In this document: in pieces, positions 1 through 5,069 of the stretch
Layout of the letters: each line of letters opens with the position of its first letter
Position numbering within the stretch: the stretch's first letter is position 1
Assembly (NCBI GenBank): GCA_007133255.1
Contig: SLMY01000054.1
Location: 1 to 5,069, forward strand
From: Clostridiales bacterium
GTDB taxonomy: Bacteria; Bacillota; Clostridia; Saccharofermentanales; UBA5734
Direction: 5' to 3'
DNA length: 5,069 bases
Program-made: the position numbers and the translations under genes
The notes under the pieces: model-generated
What the model was told of the DNA's origin: nothing
The model's input: the letters and a program-made list of their open reading frames with translations, nothing else
Databases searched by the model: none

Positions 1-1
1 A

Positions 2-739
2 GGACATGTTACAAAAGACGGCGCTATTGCCGGACCTCGTGTACTGGAGCATATGGTTGATACGGTGCTTTATTTTGAAGGTGAGAAACAGCAAAACTAC
101 CGTATGCTGCGTGCGGTTAAAAATCGTTTTGGCGCTACAGATGAACTTGGTTTGTTTGAAATGAGCGACCGGGGTTTACAGCCAGTGGAAAACGCATCAA
201 AAGCTTTTCTTGAAGGCCGTCCGATTCATGTGCCCGGATCTGTCGTAACGGCCTGCCTTGAAGGAACAAGACCTTTACTTGTTGAAATACAAGCTCTGCT
301 CAACCCTTCAGCTTACGGATCACCTCAACGCATGGCACAAGGTCTTGACCGCAATCGTTCAATCATGCTGATGGCGATACTGGACAAATATTTCCAGTTT
401 GGCCTGAGCAATATGGATGCTTATATTAATGTTGTCGGCGGTCTTCGACTTAATGAAACGTCGGCCGATCTTGCTGTCATCTGTGCGGTTGCCTCGAGTT
501 TGAAGAATCGACCGGTCAAAAAACAGACGCTGGTATTTGGAGAGGTTGGGCTCAGCGGGGAGATACGCAGTGTATCGCAGGCTGACCGGCGGATTCAGGA
601 GGCTGTCAGGCTGGGCTTTAAAAGCTTCATCTTACCTGGAGGAGTCCGTAAAACTCTTGAGAAAACAGTATTGCCAGACCGATGCGAACTCTATTTCGCC
701 GACCGCATAAGTGAAGCGCTCGATATGCTTTTTGAATGA
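2..739 (+). CDS. radA: DNA repair protein RadA/Sms, C-terminal part (5' end outside window)
   Basis: RadA is a RecA-like ATPase and branch-migration helicase that helps process recombination intermediates during DNA repair. The reading frame is open from base 2, so the apparent ATG at 53 is internal and 245 residues are visible, a little over half of the roughly 450-residue family length. The N-terminal zinc finger and Walker A lie upstream of the window. The visible part starts with GHVTKDGAIAGPRVLEHMVD, the family's post-Walker B segment. The RadA signature KNRFG follows at bases 119-133, continuing as ATDELGLFEM. The remainder is the Lon-protease-like domain, with VGGLRLNETSADLAVICAVA and then FGEVGLSGEIR. 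This domain is not expected to be proteolytic in RadA. One small departure is NET where many RadA proteins have an EP pair. The stop codon overlaps the next start (ATGA), suggesting cotranscription with ispD. No disA gene lies downstream, unlike in many Bacilli. Confidence 0.96.
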   Translation, partial: GHVTKDGAIAGPRVLEHMVDTVLYFEGEKQQNYRMLRAVKNRFGATDELGLFEMSDRGLQPVENASKAFLEGRPIHVPGSVVTACLEGTRPLLVEIQALLNPSAYGSPQRMAQGLDRNRSIMLMAILDKYFQFGLSNMDAYINVVGGLRLNETSADLAVICAVASSLKNRPVKKQTLVFGEVGLSGEIRSVSQADRRIQEAVRLGFKSFILPGGVRKTLEKTVLPDRCELYFADRISEALDMLFE

Positions 740-753
740 GAGATACAATCATG
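736..753 (+). other. radA/ispD ATGA overlap with two competing ispD starts
   Basis: The ATG at 736-738 overlaps the radA stop codon TGA at 737-739. A second in-frame ATG lies at 751-753. No convincing Shine-Dalgarno precedes 736, so initiation there would rely on ribosomes finishing radA. A weak GAGAG lies about eight bases before 751. Both starts leave the nucleotide-binding loop intact, so protein function does not separate them. Confidence 0.5.
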
Positions 754-1500
754 TCTAAAAAGAAAAAAAGAGAAGTATATGTTCTGATCCCGGCAGCCGG
801 CAGCGGCTCAAGAATGAATCAGCCGGTTAATAAGCCTTTCCTCACCATAGAGGGTGTGCCGGTTATCTGCAGGACAGTTGAGGCCTTTAACAGTCATCCT
901 GATGTCAGCGGCATTGTGATCATTACCTCAAAATCGGATTTAGACAAGATCCGCCTGATAACAGACCGGAATAAATGGTCCAGGCTGGCCGGGGTAACGG
1001 TTGGCGGAGAAACCCGACAGGAATCTGTATTTAAAGGTCTGCGTTATATTGAGACGCGGCTTCTGGCAGCTGATCGGGCTGAGGGCGCCAAAATAACTGA
1101 TCCGGTTATTCTTGTTCATGACGCTGCCCGCTGTTTTATCAGCCACGCGGTAATAGACAGGGTCATTCAAGGGATCAGCGACAACCAGGCCTGCGGCGCG
1201 GCCATGCCGGTAACAGATACCGTTAAGTGTGTCGGCAAGAACAGGGCCATTACTTCAACTCTGGAAAGAGAGACACTATGGCGTATGCAGACACCCCAGG
1301 GCGCTTCTTTTCAGCTGCTGGCACAGGCCTACAGCCATGCCTCTCAAAAGGGATTTAGCGGTACTGATGATCTTTCAGTTCTTGAGTTTCATGGTGTTCA
1401 GACCTATATAACAGAAGGCTCTGAATACAATATCAAGCTGACAACCCCATTCGATTTGCTGCTGGCAAAGCTGATCAGCGATCAAAAACTGGAAGATTGA
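736..1500 (+). CDS. ispD: 2-C-methyl-D-erythritol 4-phosphate cytidylyltransferase (IspD)
   Basis: IspD transfers CMP from CTP to 2-C-methyl-D-erythritol 4-phosphate, the third step of the MEP isoprenoid pathway, in the cytosol. The motifs appear in order: the nucleotide-binding loop LIPAAGSGSRM with Arg26, Lys33 in NKPF, GGETRQESVFKGL, VHDAARCF around residues 127-134, AMPVTDTVK, Arg178 in ERETLW followed by TPQGASF, GTDDLSVLE, and Lys234 in YNIKLTTPFDLLLAK. By comparison with the E. coli enzyme, Arg26, Lys33, Arg178 and Lys234 match its key CTP- and substrate-binding residues. At 254 residues it is about 20 longer than usual, because of a lysine-rich N-terminus and extra residues near 105-123 before the HDAAR motif. 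The ATG at 736 overlaps the radA stop (ATGA), which favours translational coupling. An alternative ATG at 751 has a weak GAG motif upstream, would remove five residues, and is nearly as plausible. Confidence 0.95.
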   Translation: MRDTIMSKKKKREVYVLIPAAGSGSRMNQPVNKPFLTIEGVPVICRTVEAFNSHPDVSGIVIITSKSDLDKIRLITDRNKWSRLAGVTVGGETRQESVFKGLRYIETRLLAADRAEGAKITDPVILVHDAARCFISHAVIDRVIQGISDNQACGAAMPVTDTVKCVGKNRAITSTLERETLWRMQTPQGASFQLLAQAYSHASQKGFSGTDDLSVLEFHGVQTYITEGSEYNIKLTTPFDLLLAKLISDQKLED

Positions 1501-1538
1501 TCAATAGCTGCTCAACGATTAAAAAGCTGAAGATTGAT
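1469..1538. repeat. Imperfect direct repeat (33 bp, 37-bp period) across the ispD stop
   Basis: Bases 1469-1501 recur at 1506-1538. By direct reading, 27 of the 33 positions are identical, including the shared ends AGCTG and GAAGATTGAT and an AAAAA block. The first copy encodes the last residues of IspD (LISDQKLED and stop). The second copy lies after the stop and, in its matching phase, reads LLND-stop-KAED-stop. This is best explained as an old tandem duplication of the gene's 3' tail that has since diverged. Confidence 0.7.
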
Positions 1539-1570
1539 GTGGTGATCGACTAAAGGAAATAAGGCTGTCA

Positions 1571-2101
1571 TCAGCTGTTGTCTGGTTCCGGTTTTCTGGC
1601 GCTGATGACACAAAATACCATGATCCCTTCACCTTTACCAAACGCGGTCAGGCCTTCACCGCTCGTGGCGGTCAGACCAACCTGAGCGGCCGTCAGCCCG
1701 GTTAAGCGGGCGATGTTTTTCCTGATCGGTTCAATCCAGGAAGACAAACGCGGGTTTTTTGCCTCAACTGAAAAAGACAGATGAAGCAGCTCCCATTGCT
1801 CCAGATATTTCATTGCTTCCGCTAAATAACGGGCACTGTCAGTAATCCCCTGTTCAGAACACATATAATCAGCTTTTTTACCCAGAATATTAACACCGGT
1901 CAGACCAGATATCGCGTTTGTTAAAGCGTGCAGCATGACATCCGCGTCACTGTTCCCGGCTAAAGGGCTCGCGTCAGATATGATTAAGCCGCCAAGAACC
2001 AGCCTGCGATCAGGCTGGTTCTTGAATTCATCAGGGGTAACAAAGCGATGACTATCCTGACCTATCGCCTGACAATAGATATAAGCATCTGATTTACTCA
2101 T
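1571..2101 (-). CDS. ispF: 2-C-methyl-D-erythritol 2,4-cyclodiphosphate synthase, divergent (IspF)
   Basis: IspF cyclises CDP-methylerythritol 2-phosphate to 2-C-methyl-D-erythritol 2,4-cyclodiphosphate with release of CMP, the fifth step of the MEP pathway. The family enzyme is a trimer with a metal site between subunits. The 176-residue product has the metal ligands Asp16 and His18 (IGQDSHRF) and His58 (SDADVMLHAL), and a C-terminal SGEGLTAFGKGEG motif with the expected Glu. It is unusual in having Asn50 where typical enzymes have the His of AHSDGD, and Asn62 where they have the Asp of HAxxDA. The GKLFPDTD-like nucleotide-binding segment is replaced by NILGKKADYMC. From memory, chlamydial IspF shares these changes. 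The family call is firm; activity is inferred. The frame is open back to 2179, but the ATG at 2101 was chosen. An AGGTGA lies just upstream of it, homology begins just after it, and an earlier start would overlap the conserved end of the synthetase gene. Confidence 0.88.
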   Translation of the reverse strand: MSKSDAYIYCQAIGQDSHRFVTPDEFKNQPDRRLVLGGLIISDASPLAGNSDADVMLHALTNAISGLTGVNILGKKADYMCSEQGITDSARYLAEAMKYLEQWELLHLSFSVEAKNPRLSSWIEPIRKNIARLTGLTAAQVGLTATSGEGLTAFGKGEGIMVFCVISARKPEPDNS

Positions 2102-3755
2102 TTTCACCTGATTTTTCCCGTATCTCAACTCTGCGGATTTTACCGCTGATCGTTTTTGGCAGCTCGTTGACAAACTCAAGTACGCGCGGGTACTTGTAAG
2201 GAGCAGTATGTGTTTTTACATATGTCTGCATTTCTTCTCTCAGCGCTTCGGATGCCTCATAGCCTTTAGCCAGCACAACCGTTGCTTTAACAACCTGACC
2301 ACGGACTTCATCAGGAGCACCGGTTACGGCGCATTCAAGCACACCTGGGTGTTCCATCAGAACACTTTCTACCTCGAACGGCCCAATCCGGTATCCGGAG
2401 CTTTTTATGATATCATCTGTCCTGCCCACAAACCAGAGGTAACCGTCTTCATCCTGCCAGGCAAGATCACCGGTATGATAAATACCATCATACCAGACAG
2501 ACGCGGTCAGTTCAGGATCTTTATGGTAACCGGAAAACATGCCCGCGAGCTTGTCTGCACCGGTCATAACACAAATCTCACCTGATTGGCCCGGCTGTAC
2601 CGGCTGATTATCATCATCGAGTAAAGCGATATTGTATATAGATGAAGGTTTGCCCATTGACCCTGGTTTGGTCTTCATCCAGTAAGGTGTCATGACCGCC
2701 AGCGTCATTTCTGTCTGGCCATAGCCCTCTTTCAAGGCAAGGCCGGTCGCTTTCAGAAACTGTTCATAAACTTCAGGATTGAGCGCCTCACCAGCAATTG
2801 TGCAGTGCTGCAGTGAAGACAGATCGTAAGCTGACAAATTTTCTTTGATCAGGAAACGATAAATGGTGGGAGGTGCGCAGAATGTTGTAATCCGGTCTGT
2901 CCCTATTTTTTCCAGCATATCGGTTGGCGAGAATCTTTCGAAGTCATATACATAAATACCCGCTTCCATGATCCACTGCCCATAAAGTTTGCCCCAAACA
3001 GATTTAGCCCAGCCTGTTTCAGAAATAGTCAGATGCAACCCTTCAGGGTCTACTTTATGCCAGTATTTCGCGGTAGGAATATGCCCGATCGGGTATGAGA
3101 AATCATGGCCAACCATTTTGGGCATTCCCGTCGTACCCGATGTAAAATAAAGAAGCATCATGTCATGGTTTTCCGGCAAATCAGACCCGGACGGCTTGAT
3201 AAAGGCGTTTGCTTTCCCCAGACCTTGTTCATAATCAAGCCAGCCGCGCTTCGCTGACTTAACCATGATCAGCGTCAGATCCTTTTCAAGCGTTTTGGCA
3301 GCTTCTTCTACCGCGTCTGAGACTGTGCCGTCTGATGTACAGATAACAGCTGAAATATCAGCGGCGCTGATACGGTAGACGATATCTTTGCTCTGCAGCT
3401 GATTGGTTGCCGGAATCGCGACAGCGCCTAACTTGTGCAGGGCCAAAATTGTAAACCAGAACTGGTAATGGCGCTTTAGAATCAGCATAACTTTGTCACC
3501 TTTGCCGATGCCAAGAGACTGCAGATACGACGCGCACTGATCACTTTTCTCTTTCATATCATAGAAAGTGAAGGTATGTGACTCACCAAGCTCATTACGC
3601 CAGAACATCGCCCTTCTGCCAGGCTCACGTTCGGCCACCTGATCAACAATGTCATACGCGAAATTAAACCGATCAGGTACGTCAAGCCTAAAGTCAAGGA
3701 TGTCGCCTTGTTCATTATAAGTCTCATGAATATATTTCTTATACAGATTTTGCAT
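2094..3755 (-). CDS. AMP-forming acyl-CoA synthetase (medium-chain/ACSM-like)
   Basis: This is an ANL-superfamily adenylate-forming ligase of 553 residues. It activates a carboxylic acid with ATP to an acyl-adenylate and then forms the acyl-CoA. The motifs occur in order: the phosphate-binding loop YFTSGTTGMPKM near residue 203, GWAKSVWGKLYGQW near 248, EGYGQTE near 343, HTGD near 427, VGRTDDIIKSSGYRIGPFEVE near 443-464, and the C-terminal PKTISGKIRR with catalytic Lys539. Length and motif wording fit the medium-chain acyl-CoA synthetase group better than acetyl-CoA synthetase or a peptide-synthetase module, and no carrier domain is present. The real substrate (medium-chain, branched or aromatic acid) cannot be read from the sequence. 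A GTG at 3758 precedes the ATG at 3755; the ATG is preferred, eight bases after AGGAG. It starts 11 bp after the XRE-cupin regulator gene and overlaps ispF by 8 bp, so all three are probably cotranscribed. Confidence 0.93.
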   Translation of the reverse strand: MQNLYKKYIHETYNEQGDILDFRLDVPDRFNFAYDIVDQVAEREPGRRAMFWRNELGESHTFTFYDMKEKSDQCASYLQSLGIGKGDKVMLILKRHYQFWFTILALHKLGAVAIPATNQLQSKDIVYRISAADISAVICTSDGTVSDAVEEAAKTLEKDLTLIMVKSAKRGWLDYEQGLGKANAFIKPSGSDLPENHDMMLLYFTSGTTGMPKMVGHDFSYPIGHIPTAKYWHKVDPEGLHLTISETGWAKSVWGKLYGQWIMEAGIYVYDFERFSPTDMLEKIGTDRITTFCAPPTIYRFLIKENLSAYDLSSLQHCTIAGEALNPEVYEQFLKATGLALKEGYGQTEMTLAVMTPYWMKTKPGSMGKPSSIYNIALLDDDNQPVQPGQSGEICVMTGADKLAGMFSGYHKDPELTASVWYDGIYHTGDLAWQDEDGYLWFVGRTDDIIKSSGYRIGPFEVESVLMEHPGVLECAVTGAPDEVRGQVVKATVVLAKGYEASEALREEMQTYVKTHTAPYKYPRVLEFVNELPKTISGKIRRVEIREKSGENE

Positions 3756-3766
3756 CACAGCAGCTC

Positions 3767-4333
3767 CTATTTTTTAATTACAATTGCCAGAAACCGGCAG
3801 TCCTGTCCATCTACCGCGACCATGCCATGAGGTCTGGCCGCGTCATAGTATATCGTATCACCTTCTCGCAGCGTCTCTTCATGCTGGTCAACACAAATCC
3901 GCATCACACCGCTGAGAACATAATCCATTTCCTGTCCATCATGTGTATTTAGTTTTATCTGAGCTTTTTCTTCCTCTTTCTCAAATGGCGCGGTCACCAG
4001 GAACGCTTCAGCCTGCCGGTTTCTGAACTGAGCCGCCAGATTAAGGTACTTAAATCCTTCGCGCCTTTCTATTGGCAGTCCCTGACCTTTCCTGACAATT
4101 GTATATCCTGTAAGATGAGGTGACTCACCGGTTATCAGTTCAGTCAGGTCTATGCCGAATCTGCCCGCGGCTTTATAAAGAAAAGTGAAGCTGAAATCTT
4201 TTGTCCCGTCTTCAACTGCCAGATAGTCATCAAGCGTCACACCTGTCACATCAGCCATCTCTTCGGCTGAAATACATAACACATCACGCATGCCTTTAAG
4301 CCTTTGCCCAACATCTTTGATTTCACTAAGCAT
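3767..4333 (-). CDS. XRE-family transcriptional regulator with C-terminal cupin domain
   Basis: The 188-residue product has an N-terminal helix-turn-helix of the XRE/Cro type (about residues 8-70; recognition region within SAEEMADVTGVTLDDYLAVE). It also has a C-terminal cupin_2 barrel (about 105-187). The cupin shows His131 and Glu135 in THDGQEMDYVLSG, GDTIYYDA, and His169 in ARPHGM. This gives two His and one Glu as candidate metal or ligand residues, and the classical first-motif HxH is incomplete. Proteins of this layout are soluble DNA-binding regulators whose cupin is thought to sense a small molecule. The next gene, 11 bp downstream, is an acyl-CoA synthetase, so the likely ligand is the acid or acyl-CoA made or used there; this is inference. 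The ATG at 4333 follows a strong GAGGAGG with a seven-base spacer, which settles the start. Upstream inverted repeats suggest autoregulation. Confidence 0.92.
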   Translation of the reverse strand: MLSEIKDVGQRLKGMRDVLCISAEEMADVTGVTLDDYLAVEDGTKDFSFTFLYKAAGRFGIDLTELITGESPHLTGYTIVRKGQGLPIERREGFKYLNLAAQFRNRQAEAFLVTAPFEKEEEKAQIKLNTHDGQEMDYVLSGVMRICVDQHEETLREGDTIYYDAARPHGMVAVDGQDCRFLAIVIKK

Positions 4334-4340
4334 CTTTTAT

Positions 4341-4347
4341 CCTCCTC
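4341..4347 (-). promoter_or_regulatory. Strong ribosome binding site of the XRE-cupin gene
   Basis: On the - strand the sequence reads GAGGAGG, followed by seven bases (ATAAAAG) and the ATG at 4333. This near-perfect Shine-Dalgarno fixes the start codon and supports a regulator translated on its own at the head of the operon. Confidence 0.88.
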
Positions 4348-4365
4348 ACTCAAAATCAGCCAAAC

Positions 4366-4382
4366 AGACAGCGCTCCTGTCT
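4366..4382. promoter_or_regulatory. Inverted repeat AGACAG-N5-CTGTCT upstream of the regulator (candidate operator)
   Basis: Two perfect 6-bp arms (4366-4371 and 4377-4382) flank a five-base spacer, 32 bp upstream of the regulator's start codon and downstream of a possible -10 box. The spacing puts matching half-site bases about one helical turn apart, which suits a dimeric XRE protein. A small RNA hairpin in the leader is the alternative. A single 6-bp arm pair could also arise by chance, so confidence is limited. Confidence 0.4.
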
Positions 4383-4404
4383 ATTCAGCTAAATTCTAAT
4401 CTAC

Positions 4405-4410
4405 AGTATA
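4405..4410 (-). promoter_or_regulatory. Candidate -10 element for the XRE-cupin/acyl-CoA synthetase/ispF operon
   Basis: The - strand reads TATACT about 72 bp before the regulator start, five of six bases matching the sigma-A consensus TATAAT. The surrounding stretch is AT-rich. No good -35 hexamer lies 16-18 bases upstream (GACATG at 17 is poor), and there is no extended TG motif. This is a tentative call. Confidence 0.3.
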
Positions 4411-4462
4411 CTCGAAACGGATGCAATCATGTCTCTTTAATTGATAAAATATTGAATGAAAA

Positions 4463-4477
4463 GTGAACGATTTTCAC
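4463..4477. repeat. Short inverted repeat GTGAA-N5-TTCAC
   Basis: Perfect 5-bp arms flank a five-base spacer in the AT-rich region between the methyltransferase and regulator genes, about 130 bp upstream of the regulator start. It could be a second protein-binding site upstream of the candidate promoter. It has no U-run suggesting a terminator in either direction. Its size makes chance occurrence quite possible. Confidence 0.28.
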
Positions 4478-4490
4478 CTTAAGCGAAATC

Positions 4491-4526
4491 AGCGGCTGGC
4501 AGCTGCTATAGGACCAGGCAGCCGCT
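4491..4526 (-). terminator. Hairpin at the methyltransferase stop codon, weak terminator candidate
   Basis: The arms AGCGGCTG and CAGCCGCT (4491-4498 and 4519-4526) are perfectly complementary over eight mostly G+C pairs, with a 20-base loop. In the - direction the stem begins on the last base of the methyltransferase stop codon. The following sequence, GATTTCGCTT, is only mildly T-rich, so it is not a textbook intrinsic terminator. It may still end transcription or stabilise the 3' end of the mRNA. Confidence 0.42.
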
Positions 4527-5069
4527 TATTCAGTTTTCTCAGCCCGAAGCACCCAGTATCCAGCTGACCGGTTAATCCGCTCAACATGAGGTGTTATTGT
4601 CTCAAGTGCCTTTTGCGCTGATAAAGCGCCTTGTTTTTTTTGTATGACAACATACAGATAACCATTTTTCGCCAGGTGCGCGAAAGCGTCCTCAAACAAG
4701 CGGTAGACCACCTGCTTACCGGCCCTTACAGGCGGATTAAGTGAAATGACATTAAAAGAGCCCTCAATATGCTGCAGTCCGTCAGAGACAATGACTTGCA
4801 CATATTTGATTTGATTTAGTTTCAAGTTCTCTTTAGCCAGGCTGACAGCACGCTTATTTACATCACTCATCACAAGATCAAGGTGGGGTGCCAAGCGTTT
4901 AGATATGATCCCGACCGGTCCATATCCACATCCCAGATCGAGCATTCTGCCATACAGTTTTTCATCATCAAGCACGGTCTCAATCAAGAGTTGAGTGCCA
5001 TAATCAACAGCATGCCTCGAAAAGACCTGGCGATCTGTCTTGAAACGAAAATCATGTCCTCGTAATCTC
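4526..5069 (-). CDS. RsmC/YbxB-type class I rRNA (guanine-N2) methyltransferase, N-terminus outside window
   Basis: This SAM-dependent methyltransferase most resembles Bacillus YbxB and the catalytic domain of RsmC, which methylates N2 of guanine 1207 in 16S rRNA. The frame is open from the window edge, giving 180 visible residues. It includes LRGHDFRFKTDRQVFSRHAV, which matches the family's N-terminal part (F-S-x-x-x-x-D-x-G-T-x-L-L-I). The TTG at 4987 is therefore internal and not the start. Motif I is LDLGCGYGPVG (about 4942-4910), followed by the acidic strand end MSDVNKRAV. The catalytic NPPVRAGKQVV begins near 4738, and VIQKKQGA is a family hallmark. Only about the first 15-20 residues should be missing, judging by YbxB's length near 200. 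It ends 192 bp before the regulator and appears to be a separate transcript. The exact target base is inferred from the family. Confidence 0.9.
   Translation of the reverse strand, partial: RLRGHDFRFKTDRQVFSRHAVDYGTQLLIETVLDDEKLYGRMLDLGCGYGPVGIISKRLAPHLDLVMSDVNKRAVSLAKENLKLNQIKYVQVIVSDGLQHIEGSFNVISLNPPVRAGKQVVYRLFEDAFAHLAKNGYLYVVIQKKQGALSAQKALETITPHVERINRSAGYWVLRAEKTE

Noticed and set aside
940..1411. Open frames opposite to (940-1170) and overlapping (1229-1411) ispD
   Set aside because: They lie wholly inside a well-conserved ispD, have no recognisable domain, and have no convincing ribosome binding site.
1501..1570. A bidirectional terminator between the convergent ispD and ispF
   Set aside because: Only weak hairpins are visible: a 10-bp palindrome ATTGATCAAT at 1496-1505, and a 4-bp stem GCTG-ATGA-CAGC at the ispF stop followed on the - strand by CTTATTTCCTTT. 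Neither is strong enough to list as a terminator, though the latter could work weakly for the ispF operon.
2102..2179. An extended ispF start at 2179 adding 26 residues
   Set aside because: The added residues have no counterpart in IspF, and the extension would overlap the conserved PKTISGKIRR end of the acyl-CoA synthetase. The ATG at 2101 has an AGGTGA just upstream.
2208..2585. A 125-codon open frame on the + strand within the acyl-CoA synthetase gene
   Set aside because: It is antisense to conserved synthetase motifs, and its translation resembles no protein family I know. It is most likely a by-product of codon use on the other strand.
2094..3755. A nonribosomal peptide synthetase or biosynthetic gene cluster
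   Set aside because: The adenylating enzyme has no condensation or carrier domain, and its motif wording fits a stand-alone acyl-CoA synthetase. The neighbours are housekeeping genes.
4883..5065. A 60-codon open frame on the + strand near the right edge
   Set aside because: It is antisense to the conserved motif I region of the methyltransferase and has no family features.

Overview
This window looks like ordinary chromosomal DNA from a Gram-positive bacterium, probably of the Firmicutes and perhaps closer to Clostridia than to Bacilli. Three things suggest this. A radA gene runs directly into ispD, a neighbourhood typical of Firmicutes. The Shine-Dalgarno sequences are purine-rich (for example GAGGAGG). 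The methyltransferase at the right edge resembles the YbxB type. Base composition looks intermediate. No mobile element, tRNA, rRNA or CRISPR array is visible. The taxonomic call is inference from gene content only.

Left part (1-1500, + strand): the C-terminal half of the DNA-repair ATPase RadA/Sms, whose beginning lies outside the window, overlaps the start of ispD by four bases (ATGA). IspD is the cytidylyltransferase of the MEP isoprenoid pathway. The end of ispD has been partly duplicated: a 33-bp block covering its last codons recurs 37 bp downstream.

Middle part (1571-4333, - strand): an apparent three-gene operon, read right to left. An XRE-type helix-turn-helix regulator with a C-terminal cupin domain comes first. 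It is followed 11 bp later by an AMP-forming acyl-CoA synthetase, whose 3' end overlaps ispF by 8 bp. The IspF is a divergent form. It keeps the DxH...H metal ligands but has Asn where canonical enzymes have His and Asp, and it lacks the FPDTD-like segment. In these points it resembles the chlamydial enzyme. ispD and ispF are therefore neighbours but face each other tail to tail, and ispF appears tied to a fatty-acid or carboxylic-acid activation operon instead of to ispD.

Right part (4334-5069): a 192-bp intergenic region holds a strong ribosome binding site, a candidate -10 box, two short inverted repeats that could be operators, and a hairpin at the end of the next gene. That gene is an RsmC/YbxB-type N2-guanine rRNA methyltransferase. 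It reads in frame on the - strand to the window edge, so its N-terminus is cut off.

I see no convincing new biological system. The points most worth a second look are the divergent IspF and its operon setting, the convergent ispD/ispF arrangement, and the imperfect 37-bp-period duplication at the end of ispD.
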